Position numbers and translations under genes: made by a program. From Oxytricha trifallax (Eukaryota; Ciliophora; Spirotrichea; Sporadotrichida; Oxytrichidae), in contig ARYC01000246.1 of NCBI GenBank assembly GCA_000711775.1, positions 62,001 to 126,000 of the forward strand: a DNA stretch of 64,000 bases, written 5' to 3'. Under the pieces are notes generated by a model, which was not told the DNA's origin, did no database searches, and saw only the letters and a list, made by a program, of their open reading frames with translations. The first letter of the stretch is position 1. Every line of letters begins with the position of its first letter. Positions 54,561 through 64,000 of the stretch are shown piece after piece.

Positions 54561-56553
54561 ATGAGCGCTTACCTTTTAAGAAGAGCGGCATTACTTGGGT
54601 AAAGTCAATAAAAATTATCATTCCAGCAACCAAGAAAAGTAGAGACCAGAGACGCTTGTGCTCAGTGGGTGACAACTTTGACTAGTCTAGCTTTGAGAAT
54701 TAAATATAAGTTAAGTAGGAGGTGTCATCATAGAAGCTGTGCAAATTTTGGAGGAGGTTAAACAACCCACCATAGAGCATTCAATATTACCAGCAAAATA
54801 GACTATTAATGCAAAGAATGTAATTAAGTTTTGTTCTATAAGTCAACTTACAAGAGACACCTGAGAGATATACACAACGATATGCCTAGGCTATACCTTA
54901 AGCATTTAAAGAAGGATAGCAAATACGTCTGCGAGTTTTTTGAGAAGCCTTATTCTCATACAAGAGATCTTAAAGGGCATTTAAGAAAAAGAACAATAAA
55001 AGCTTTGTGTTTATTCATGAACCTACAGGCAAAAGATTCCTATAAAAAAGAAGGTCAAGAAATCCATCCGAGTCTCTTAGGGTTGAGGTGTAAAAGTAAG
55101 TCAAAATGAAGAAAGCTGTCAAGAACCTCCCATTCTCAGAGATCAACAAAATTATGGTAAAAATCGAGGCTATGAAGATTCCTGTCTTGAAATTTATTGA
55201 CTTAGTTCTTGTCTTAAAAGCTACCTCACTCTAGAGGATAAAATAGAGAAGAGAGTTATTACAGATGACTAATACGCTTGCAAAATTTATCCTTTCAATT
55301 ACTTTCTTGCCGATGACAAGTTCTAAATGGTATTTGCAAAAGAGTAATATGGTCTTTAATAAGCAAAATTTAAAGATTGCAGGCACATAATTTAGCTTGA
55401 TGCCATTTTACTTGGATAAATTATTTAGCGCTTCCCCTCCTTGAAATGACTTACAGAGAGTTTTTATCTGACAACAGATGCCTAAGTTAAAATGGCTAGA
55501 TAGTACAACAGATAGTTGAGGGAATAGAAGAGCTTCATAAGCTCGGTTAAAATCATAGAGACATAAAGCCAGAAAATATAATCAAAGACTTTCAACCACT
55601 AAGAGTCTATATTATTTATTTCAACAGGGAAAGTCTCTGTGCTAGGAAATGCAAAATGCACTCCTGGATATTTCCCCGAGAGAGAAGATTGGAGAGATGG
55701 GGATATAGCATGAGATATATGGGCATTAACAGCAATAATATTGATAAAATATAAAGCAATTGGAAAATAATAACTGCCAATAATTACCTATATATATTAA
55801 TTAAATCATAAGTATCAGTGATAAAAATGAAAAAATGAAAAAATAAAGAGAATTCTATGATTATTAGTTATTTATTTTTGAGAGAATAATTATGGTCATG
55901 TTTATTTAATTTATTTTTAACTTTTCTAAAATCTTTCTATTCTTGCGAAAGAAGACAGTTAGTCAGATAGTTTAAGGTATAGGAAGCAAAATTCTGTATT
56001 AGTATTTTTTGTGAGAGAATACAAGATCTGGGTTCGATGATGAAAATCATAAAAAATTAAATTAATGAGAAAATGTAAGTTTCACAAATGGCAAATATAT
56101 ATATATATCAAATATTTTTGAGTAATTTTGTAATATGATTTGTTTACTTACCATTCTGATATATTATAAAAAGGCGTTGCTAATTTACAGAGGTTTTGAG
56201 CATTTATTGAAATTTTATATCCCATTTATACATTTATCTAATTAAATATATTTATATTACGTTGCTTTATTTGATTTAAATAATTTTTCATATTTTTTAA
56301 ATAAATTATCGATAATAGAGAGTGATATGCCAAAGAAAGATTACTTTAGATGTAAGAATGAGAGAGATTCTAAGTAAAGAATTAAGCAATATCAAAATAA
56401 AAACAGAATCATTGAGGTCTCATAGAGCTTGCATACTCTACAATAATCAAACTAAGCAATGAAAATTAAGCAATGCTAGATAAAATCAAACAAAAACTTG
56501 GAAAGATAAAATTCAAAGAACTACCGCATCACTATAAGCTTATGTTTGTGTTA
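54561..56553 (+). pseudogene. TBE-C 57-kDa-type zinc-finger/kinase ORF, split
   Basis: ATG 54561 (MSAYLLRRAALLG). A zinc-finger region (YKRHLRDIHNDMPRLYLKH, then YVCEFFEKPYSHTRDLKGH, in which the second Cys of the finger is Phe). The kinase core has HRDIKPENIIKDF near 55560. TGA replaces Trp in WDIW near 55710. Interrupted at 55741-56311 by a 571-bp insertion. The normal stop is mutated (TGA to TTA near 56551). Confidence 0.82.
55741..56311. mobile_element. 571-bp insertion with tRNA-like promoter motifs
   Basis: Absent from TBE-A and TBE-B. Flanked by ATAATA (55735-55740, 56312-56317). The stretch 55955-56045 looks tRNA-derived: a box-A-like TTAGTCAGATAGTTTAAGG, and a box-B-like GGGTTCGATGATG about 60 bp later, with a stem GTATT...AATAC between them as in a long variable arm. 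A clean cloverleaf does not close. Possibly a SINE. Confidence 0.5.
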
Positions 56554-57041
56554 AATATTTAAAAAACTAGCTTTATATACTCACTTATAATACTTATTTT
56601 TAAAAATTAAACCCCTACATAAACCCTAATAAAGTATGCGTTAATAGTCTACTTTTACCAATAAAAACTCAATCAAACAATTTCAGGTGTTTAGGGGTTT
56701 TAATTCTTGAGATATAAATATATTAAGTTAAAATTTATGCATGTTAAATTGATTAACTAATTAATCGTATCTATCTAAGGGAAATAATAAAACTACATTT
56801 TTCATTTGAATAAGTAGTTAAAATTACCAGTTTTAATGATATAATATAAATAACCCGTGTATATTCTATGAGATATGGTTGGAAAATATTTTAAAAGTTT
56901 TTTTTATGAGATTAAAAAGGTCATGAAAAAAAATGATTCAAGCTCTGGATGAATTCTTTTCATTAAAAAATGGCATATTTTACAGAGGTAATGGAAGGAT
57001 AGTGTTTGGGTAGGTGAGGGGTAGGAGTGTGAGTGAGAACA

Positions 57042-57493
57042 CTTACTTAAAAAATACCATATAAACTCTAGAAAATGAGATGGGGAAGACAAACGTTCTG
57101 TTAGTTAAAAATCTTGACAAGAGCATCACTTCTCAACAGCTAGACGAAACATTCGCCAAAGTTTTCGGTGACGATGCTGTTCTCTCTGCCAAGGTCTCAA
57201 TCGACTCTGACTACTCATCCAGAGGATATGGTTTCGTATTATTTGCCTGCACATAACTAGCTGAGCAAGCTCTTGCTAAAGCTAGTGAGTTCAATTTCGA
57301 GATCAGCCCTCATTAATCAAAGAATAGCAAAGAACTAAGCAAGACTTTCAACTGCATCTACATCAAAAATTTCCCCATTAACTGGAATTAGGAAAAAATT
57401 GAGGAAATCTTTGGCCAATATGGTACCATCAAGAACACTGTTGTCATGATGGGCAAGGTCCAAGGTACCGACGAAGAGGCACCATTCGCATTT
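57042..57493 (+). CDS. PABP locus C, coding block 5 (RRM2 and RRM3)
   Basis: KTNVLLVKNLDKSITSQ, SSRGYGFVLFACTQLAEQ (RNP1 of RRM2), NCIYIKNFPINWNQEK and FGQYGTIKNTVVMMGK (RRM3), ending EEAPFAF at pointer ATTT (57490-57493). Open throughout, with TAA/TAG as Gln. Confidence 0.92.
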
Positions 57494-58255
57494 AGAAAGA
57501 ATAAAAGCAACATATAAAGACGATTAGATATTTATGAAAATAGCTATTTCTTAACAAAGATAAATTTTATTTTTTGTATTTAAAATTTTCATTTTTGCGC
57601 TAGATTATACTAAATTGATGCTAAAGTAAAACAAAAAGCTAACTCCCTTATTTACATCTTACGATTATTACAAGCTATAAATAATTTTTTAATGAAAATA
57701 GTTGATTAATTTTTTTTTAAATTTAAAATGAAAATTTTATTTTAAGAACTTTTAGTTATAAAAAATAAAAAAGTATAATAAAATGGAGTAAAAAAGTGAT
57801 AGGAAATCGATCACTCATTGACTAAAAATCATATGTTTTTGTTAACAAAATTTGTTCACCGACTTAGGTTTTAGGAAACTTTTGGCATAAACTTCCTTTC
57901 ATTTTTTTATTTACAATTTATCACTAAAAATGAGCAAATTTATATATTTTTACAAAATTTATTAAAAAAATAAATATAATTAATAATTGCAACTATTTTC
58001 CTCACAAAATTATTTATAATTATATTTTAATAAATTGTATATAGTAAAAAATACGAGAGAATCTGCCTATTTTTATTTAATTTAGCATTATTTTAGTTAA
58101 ATCCAGAACTAATCAACATTAGAAATACAAATTAATTTTTTTTTATTCATGATCGCTTTATTTAAAAATTATGGCTTAAAAAATACTATATAAAATTCAT
58201 AAGGTCAGTACATATAAATTATTGATTAATGAATAAACTCAAATTAAAAATTTAA

Positions 58256-58884
58256 CATATCACTGTTTAATACTAAAACTAAACCATCAATTATAGTCGT
58301 GACGTAGGCATATCTGAAGTAAGTTGTCGTGGCAATCATTGAAGTGGCAAGTCGTGAACTAAAAAAGCTCCGAAAAACTACTTCGGTCCCATTCCACTTC
58401 ATATGTTACCGAGATTCATACGAGATAAGAGCTTAGTGAACTAGGAGTATCTCGGAGAGATCTGCTTCCTGTAAAAAAATTAAGTGAGGATTAGTGAAAA
58501 CTCTTACCAGATTCCACCGCTGCTGAGATAGTAATCTCTGTTCTTTCGCTGTAGCCCCATTAACTCGACTTTGTGTTGGAGGAAAAACATTATCGTTGGC
58601 TTCTATGGTTCTCATCTTCTCACTATTGAAGGCTGAGCACTCCCTTTTACCAAGGAAATTAAACTCACGCCAAGTAGCTCATCTAATGCAGGGTAATCCT
58701 TAGGCGTGCAGACAACTCGAGGAGTTTAGGGACTGACAGATTGAACCCTGCAAATGGCCTTTAAAGGGGTGAACCCATCAATCCCCTGCCTACCCTCAGC
58801 AGGCCTTAGTGTAGTAGAAAGCTCTATTAGAAAGTCTCCAGCCTCGGTCCCTGTGGGTCACCTTATCCTTATAACTTTCTAATT
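58256..58884. repeat. GC-rich 0.6-kb repeat, copy G3
   Basis: Orthologous to G1 (same position in the sister IES). On the minus strand a frame from 58615 (MRTIEANDNVFPPTQSRVN) runs a long way without TGA, but G1 and G2 break it. Confidence 0.75.
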
Positions 58885-59310
58885 TAATAAATCATATTAA
58901 TTATAATTAATCTATTATAAATTAATTTAAATAATAAATAAGGAATTCTTTTTAGATATTTAATAGATAAAATATTTTGATTAACTTTAATCTTAAATGA
59001 TTATTAAATGAAACCATATTACTATTAAGACAATTTTTTTAAAAAAATTACACTAAATAAATTCTAAAAACATAATTTTTTTATTAAAAAATTCTTCAAA
59101 ACCTATTTCTAACTTTATATTGATTTTGATATATTTAATTCATAAAGTTATTCTCAATAGTTTGAAGTACATAATATAATTTAAAGTTTACTTTCAAGTT
59201 TAGAAAATTAAAATGAGAATATATAATTTAACAAATAATAAATTCTATCTATTATTAATTGATATAAGGACAGTCTGAGGTAGTCATAACTAGATAAAAG
59301 AGTTAAAATA

Positions 59311-59446
59311 ATAGGGACACATTCAAGTTATAGAATTTAAATAAAATTAAAATAGTGGCAATTAAAGATCTTCATATTGAACGATCTTTAATTCCCATTA
59401 TTTTAATTTTATTTAAAATCTATAACTTGAATATTTTCTTACAATA
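59311..59446. repeat. Short palindromic TA-element (deleted form)
   Basis: Ends match the outer element of IES B5 (GACACATTCAAGTTATAG ... TATAACTTGAATATTTTC), but the centre is reduced to a hairpin around CATATTGAACGATC. The inner insertion of B is absent. Confidence 0.7.
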
Positions 59447-60074
59447 ATATGATATAATATAAATTTAAATTTAATATATAAATTATTTTTGATTGCAATT
59501 ATTTAAAATATTACTTATTATTTGTGAAACTTTAAAAATAATTTAATATTTTTTGGAATAACTAAAATCTACAATATAAATTTGTAATTTCTATACTTAA
59601 TATATAATAAAAAGTTAAAATTATGATATATTATATCTCACATTAGAAACAAAGATTTTATTAGAAAAATTATTATGATAATTTTTAATCATTAAAGTTA
59701 TATTAGGGTAATTTTAAAATATAAAATTAGTTATATATAAAAAAAAAACTAATTAATAGGATAATTTTCATTTATAAATGATATAATTTTTTCTCAATCT
59801 TTTATTATATCAATATATTTGAAATTAAATTGAGGGAATTTTAATTTTTAAGAATTTAAATTAAAAAATTCCTATTTTTTTGCGATTTTAAGGAATCAAA
59901 TAATTCTATGCAATAATTTTTAAATAATAATAATAGTGAAGAAAGAAATTCAAATTTATTATTTATATTATTATCACAATTTTTATTTGATATATGCCTT
60001 GATAAATTTTATTTCACGAATATAATTTATTCTTAAAAAAATTAAATATAATCATTTAAATCTAAAATTTGTTT

Positions 60075-60326
60075 ATTTGTCCGTTACGAAGACCCAGAAA
60101 ACAAAGAATACGGTCCAAAATGCGCCCAGAACGCCATCTTATAAGAGAACGACAAAGAGTACGATGGATTCAAGCTCTAAGTTAAAGAAGCTCTTCCAAA
60201 GTCACTCAAAGAGCAAAACATATTCAAGAACTTAAAGAAGGGATGCAATCTCTACGTCAAGAACTTCCCAGATGACACTACTGAGGAGCAACTCAAGGCC
60301 TACTTTGAAAAGTACGGTGAAATTTA
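60075..60326 (+). CDS. PABP locus C, coding block 6 (RRM3 end, RRM4 start)
   Basis: VRYEDPENKEYGPKCAQNA, KEYDGFKLQVKEALPK, GCNLYVKNFPDDTTEEQ, FEKYGEI. Pointer AATTTA (60321-60326), followed by the 17-bp micro-IES. Confidence 0.92.
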
Positions 60327-60343
60327 AAACTTATTTGAATTTA
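60327..60343. other. Micro-IES C6 (17 bp, pointer AATTTA)
   Basis: AATTTA at 60321-60326 and 60338-60343; same position and length as B6. Confidence 0.87.
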
Positions 60344-60589
60344 TGAAATCGAAAGCATCAAGCTAAACTATAAAGAAGGTGCTGCCGTCTACGCCTTCAT
60401 CTGCTACAAGAGTCCAGAAAGTGCTACCTATGCCAAGCAACAAAGTCAAACTCAAACCTTGAATGGCAAGCAACTCTTTATGAACTTCTACGAGCAAAAG
60501 GAAGTCAAAAAGATCCAACAGGAAGAAGCCAAAGATATAACAGATTTCGCAAACTATAAAAAACAATCACCAACCTCCGCTCTCAATAT
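60338..60589 (+). CDS. PABP locus C, coding block 7 (RRM4 core)
   Basis: IYEIESIKLNYKEGAAVYAF, ICYKSPESATYAKQQ, LNGKQLFMNFYEQKEVKK, SPTSALN, ending at ATAT (60586-60589) as in B. The partner pointer and the linker/PABC blocks are not in the window. Confidence 0.9.
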
Positions 60590-60642
60590 TTAGTAACACT
60601 CTTAATTTTAAATTTGATATTGATTCAAAATATATAATTTAC

Positions 60643-61603
60643 TATTGTAGGAATACAATCGAAATTTGAAAAAAATTTTGATTTAATAATTAAAATTAAA
60701 TCAAATTAATGGCACTTAAAGTTGGCTAATTTAACATATCTTAGGCTCATTCGATAGTGAATTAAAAAATAGCTGAATTTTACTAATGGTGGTTTCATTT
60801 TATTGCATCCCTGGAGTGAGGTAACTTGACTTTAATTAAACATCTATAAGTTCATTATATTATACCCTCACATTAAAGTAAAGTTAACTGACTCAAGAGA
60901 TGCGATAAAATAGTACCGCAAATTATAAAGTCCATCTAATTTTTAATTCTTTATTGAATGAGCTTAAGATCTTTTAAACTGGCCAACTTTAACACCCACT
61001 AATTTTAAGATAATTTTAATTATTATGTATGTTTAATTATTAAAATTATATAAAATAAATTTATCATTTACTAGTTAATAAAAAATCAAACAATCAATCT
61101 TAATCGTGACGTAAACGCATCTGAGTAAGTTGATGTGGCAATTCCGTGAAGTATCTTGAAATAAAAAACTCAGAGAAAACCACTTCTGCTATCACCTAGT
61201 TTCCTCCTGAATCAAGATATTGACCAGAGATAAACCAAAAAACAGGGCTCGTTAGACTCGAATTATGACAGGGAGTGGAGAAAAACGATTAACGGTCCCA
61301 CCGTGTGGGAAACGTAATCCATGTCATTTCGCTGTAGTAGCTACAGTATCCTAACTCAGTATGGGAAAAAAAAATCCTTATCATTGGCTTTAATTGTTTA
61401 AAATTGTCACTTTTGAAGGCATAGCGTACCTCAATCCTGCTTTTTATTACCTAGGAAGCTAAATCAAGCCAGGAAAGCTCATCAAATAGAAGAAAATCCT
61501 AGGACCACACCCACTCGAAGAGTGAATAGCTCGCAGATTGAACCACGCCGACTAGCCAATATATTTAATTATAATTTTCCAATTTCGATTTTATTCCTAC
61601 AAT
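60643..61603. mobile_element. Palindromic TA-element interrupted by GC-rich repeat and TBE-D
   Basis: Starts TATTGTAGGAATACAATCG and ends with the inverse, CGATTTTATTCCTACAAT, at 61603. Palindromic arms about 60643-60850 and 60865-61020 share GGCTCATTCGATAG, GCATCCCTGGAG and ATTTTATCGC-type segments. GC-rich repeat G4 lies inside its right part, and TBE-D sits on the AAT of its last bases. Confidence 0.72.
61085..61557. repeat. GC-rich 0.6-kb repeat, copy G4 (truncated)
   Basis: Matches G2 from ATCGTGACGTAAACGCATC to AGATTGAACCACGCCGACTA and then stops, so about 130 bp of the right part is missing. Inserted in the right part of the TA-element. Confidence 0.72.
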
Positions 61604-61742
61604 AAGAACCCCAAAACCCTTTAGTGAGGTTTATAAGTGCTTTGATTTGGAGTGTAGAGTTGGGGTCATATTGGGGTTAGAAGAGAAAACGCAATTTTTT
61701 TGTGAATCTAATGAATATTTAATGAGTATTAGTACACTTAAT

Positions 61743-63629
61743 TCAAACAAATTTAATCGGCTATGGGGTCAAACACATCCCCCCCCCTAATGTGTACTTT
61801 TCTTTTTGTAGTCTGATAGAGTTTTTGACGCTGAGTAATAGTAGCTAATGTACTATGTGTGTGCGATCAATAGTTTTCGAGATATGACCCCGTCTATGTT
61901 CACTTTTTATATATAAAATTATAGTAAAAATTAAAAAAAATATTGATTTTTTTTTAAATTCTATATTTTTTAAAAAAATATCAATTTGGATACTTATTCA
62001 TGAATTTAATAGAAATCATTAATTTTATTTATTTTATCAAAATAGATTATAATTCATATTATTGACATTAATTTAATTAAAAAAATCGAATAATATGAAT
62101 TATAATCTATTTTGATAAAATAAATAAAATTAATGATTTCTATTAAATTCATGAATAAGTATCCAAATTGATTTTTAAAAAATATAGAATTTAAAAAAAA
62201 ATCAAAATTTTTTTTAATTTTTACTATAATTTTATATATAAAAAGTGAACATAGACGGGGTCATATCTCGAAAACTATTGATCGCACACACATATACATT
62301 AGCTACTATTACTCAGCGTCAAAAACTCTATCAGACTACAAAAAGAAAAGTACACATTAGGGGGGGATGTGTTTGACCCCATAGCCATTTAATCTGCTTG
62401 TCTTTGTTGTATCTCTTGAATCTTTCTCTCTATAGTGGCTCAAGTATGTCATCTAAGGATTATTTAGTATATGAAGGAGCTCTCACGATTATCATCTCTA
62501 CTATCTTTTTTAATTCTTCGCAGACATCTTCTTATTTTATAATATGCTTCTGAGCTAAGCTTATTGATTGTTTTTCATGCTTAGTACCAAAGAAGACATG
62601 CTTTCTATGTTACTTTCTAATATGATAGCAGCAATCGCCCATACATCCCACTAAATTGAACCAATTGTCCACTTCTCTTCAAGTCATCCGGATATCTGTT
62701 TTGATATAGATATTCTCTTAGAGTAATTTCATTTTTCTTAAGCCTTAGTGCGATGAACCCAAAGCCTAAAATAACACCATCTAGCTTAAGCAAGTTCTTG
62801 CAATCTCTTTTTTAAGGTTTTCTAAGAACGATATATTCGTTAGCATACTCATTCTGATACAGTTCATTCTTAATAAAATAGCTAAAAGGATTTACCTTAT
62901 ATGCAAACTCGTCGACCACTATAAGTTTTGCCTTGCTAGGCACGTTTAAATTCAAGTAGTTTTCTATACAACTGCTAAGATCAACAGCATTTAATGCTGG
63001 AATATACATAGCTCTCTCTTAGAAGCATGCTAAAAATGTATTGCCTACAAGTTGATTCATTGACTCATATCGTTTCTGCCTCTTGAGCTTTTCTTTCTAC
63101 TCTCTTAAAGATTCAAGAGTTTTATACTTTCTCTTGGCAGGTATAAGTTTTAAGTCTCTTAATCTTACATTAAAAAGTCGCTTAAATGATGCTTTTGCAT
63201 GTGTCATTTAACCTTAGCTGAGTGAGTGTAAGACTTTATGCAAGTCGTGCATTAATACCTGCTATCCACCTTATCATGCTTGAAATAAATCTTCGCTTTA
63301 CCAGAATGTATTTCTTTAATATGCCTCTTCAAGCTCTACTCAGTTGAGAAGAAGTTTTAACAATCATTGCATTCAAAGTGTTTCTATTTTTCAATTGGTT
63401 GCTGTTCTTTTAGCTCCTAAACTTATTCAATTTATGTTTAAAGTCCTATCTCTGTTCTCCCCTTCTTTTTAGATACTTCAATTTTGAAGACTCCTGCTTC
63501 AAACTCAAGAGCTCTTAACTCTACTTCCCTCTCAATATAAATAACTCCTTGCTTTTTAGTGGTGCCAAAGTTTAGATATGATTAACCATTGCCAAGAGAG
63601 ATTGCTTTACGATTTAAGTTAGCCGCCAT
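61743..63629 (-). pseudogene. TBE-D zinc-finger/kinase ORF with kinase core deleted
   Basis: Minus-strand ATG 63629 (MAANLNRKAISLGNG, like MSANLVRRAALLG of TBE-A) to TGA at 61743-61745. Two C2H2 fingers: FECNDCQNFFSTEQSLKRHI...H and YQCTTCIKSYTHSAKVK, then a TGA before HMQKHH. The conserved region MYIPALNAVDLSSCIENYL and FSYFIKNELYQNEYANEY matches TBE-A IPILKIIDLDSCLESYL and NYFLADDKF. At about 62690-62700 the text jumps from LREYLYQN to RYPDDLK followed by WDVWAIAAII, so the HRDLKPEN-to-activation-loop part (about 60 residues) is missing. A foldback element lies a few bases before the stop. Confidence 0.78.
61759..62386. mobile_element. Foldback element, 628 bp, 8-bp TSD ATTTAATC
   Basis: Ends GGCTATGGGGTCAAACACAT and its inverse, with arms of about 300 bp. 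The internal landmark TTGACGCTGAGTAATAGTAG is shared with 33616-34278. Exact 8-bp duplication ATTTAATC at 61751-61758 and 62387-62394. An 8-bp duplication is typical of hAT-like and some other DNA transposons; this one is non-autonomous. Confidence 0.9.
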
Positions 63630-63639
63630 GTTTAAAATC

Positions 63640-64000
63640 AAATTTTAATTTGTATTATAAAGTTCTAATAACCTCTCTAGTAATAGCAACTATGTATAGG
63701 AGTTGGCACTGCAGCACTAATGGTTGATATTGAAGTGTTAGAGTTCAAATTTATACTTAGTTTATAACTATAATTTTTCTAATTTCATGCTTAATATTTT
63801 TAATTTTGGTACCAACTTAGATAAAATTCAGGTTGGTACTGGTACCAATTAAGTTTTGAACCATTTTGGAACTTTTCTATTAAAACCTCATTAGTTTAAA
63901 ACAAGGTACTAATTAAGTTTTGGTACTATTAAATTGGTACCAATTAAAATAAAACTGAATTAGTACCAGTACTAATTAAATTTAAACAAATTTAGTACTA
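63640..64000. repeat. GGTACC-rich repeat at the window edge
   Basis: Many GGTAC/AGTACC words (GGTTGGTACTGGTACCAATT at about 63830) and AAAACCTCATTAGTTTAA, shared with 2930-3115. It lies where the divergent spacer of TBE-D (upstream of its kinase gene) is expected. Confidence 0.55.

Larger units (their letters stand above)
50916..56702 (+). mobile_element. TBE: TBE-C, telomere-bearing element with two insertions
   Basis: Left end CAAAACCACAAAACC as in TBE-B, right end GGGGTTTTA (last base changed), ATT duplication at 50913-50915 and 56703-56705. Net of the two insertions and their duplications it is about 4.1 kb. Same target as TBE-B. All three genes broken. Confidence 0.92.
49643..57048. other. 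IES C4 (7.4 kb, pointer CTTACTT) hosting TBE-C
   Basis: Same IES as B4. Larger because TBE-C has itself received a 1.1-kb foldback element and a 0.57-kb insertion. Joining gives ALPYLKNTIQTLENEMGK. Confidence 0.86.
57494..60078. other. IES C5 (2.6 kb, pointer ATTT)
   Basis: ATTT at 57490-57493 and 60075-60078. Collinear with IES B5. It holds GC-rich repeat G3 at the matching position and a small palindromic TA-element (59311-59446). Confidence 0.86.
60590..64000. other. IES C7, beginning only (insertion-filled)
   Basis: The first about 50 bp match IES B7. It is then interrupted by the TA-element (60643), which in turn holds repeat G4 and is followed by TBE-D. The rest of the IES and PABP blocks 8-10 should lie beyond 64000 if the locus is complete. 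Confidence 0.6.
61604..64000 (-). mobile_element. TBE: TBE-D, divergent TBE in reverse orientation, incomplete
   Basis: Its terminal repeat (AAGAACCCCAAAACCCTTT) at 61604 abuts AAT at 61601-61603, fitting an ANT target. Only the zinc-finger/kinase gene is visible, on the minus strand. The 22-kDa and transposase genes would lie beyond the window edge. Protein identity to TBE-A is low, so it belongs to another TBE subfamily. It carries a foldback insertion at 61759-62386. Confidence 0.75.

Noticed and set aside
1..64000. CRISPR arrays, rRNA genes, bacterial operons, ribosome binding sites
   Set aside because: Nothing fits; codon use, pointers and TBEs indicate ciliate germline DNA.

Overview
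The window looks like germline (micronuclear) DNA of a hypotrich or stichotrich ciliate of the Oxytricha/Stylonychia type. Four observations support this. (1) Reading frames of recognisable proteins use TAA and TAG as sense codons (Gln) and end at TGA. (2) The main gene, a cytoplasmic poly(A)-binding protein (PABP), is cut into short coding blocks (MDSs) separated by AT-rich internal eliminated sequences (IESs). A short direct repeat (pointer) flanks each IES, and keeping one pointer copy restores the frame. (3) There are ~4.1 kb TBE-type transposons with C4A4 telomere-like inverted termini, 3-bp ANT target duplications, and a transposase, a 22-kDa-type ORF and a zinc-finger/kinase ORF. (4) The rest is very AT-rich and packed with inverted-repeat elements. 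Genus and species are not determined.

Layout. Locus A (2049-12838) is a diverged PABP paralog: nine blocks, frame intact when spliced (605 codons), but with one in-frame TGA. Its first IES carries TBE-A (3666-7804). From 12.8 to 19.3 kb there is spacer with a foldback element inside a small ORF and a 1.6-kb retro-like insertion. Locus B (19353-31103) is the cleanest copy: ten blocks splice to exactly 572 codons (four RRMs, Q/N/G-rich linker, PABC/MLLE domain). TBE-B lies in IES4. From 31 to 47 kb there is an orphan copy of the PABP 3' end (34.7-35.1 kb), a rearranged transposase remnant, several foldback elements (three nested inside one another at 38.8-40.2 kb), a GC-rich 0.6-kb repeat, a divergent PABC fragment (45.1-45.4 kb) and a second 1.6-kb retro-like insertion. 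Locus C (49238 to beyond the window) is a sister of B. Seven blocks are present, with TBE-C in the same IES and at the same target site as TBE-B. Its last visible IES is filled by a palindromic TA-element and a divergent, inverted TBE (TBE-D), so the 3' blocks are expected past position 64000.

How it fits together. After conjugation the IESs, transposons and repeats would be removed and the MDSs joined at their pointers to make gene-sized PABP chromosomes. TBE transposases are reported to take part in this removal in Oxytricha; every TBE copy here carries breaks in its genes. B and C (with ~1.7 kb or more of shared upstream DNA and shared IES content) arose by duplication after TBE insertion. 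A is older at its 5' half but close to B at its 3' half. Most of the remaining DNA is mobile-element derived, and several element families here (foldback elements with G/C-tract ends, the GC-rich repeat, the 14-bp-TSD insertions) are ones I cannot match to a named family.
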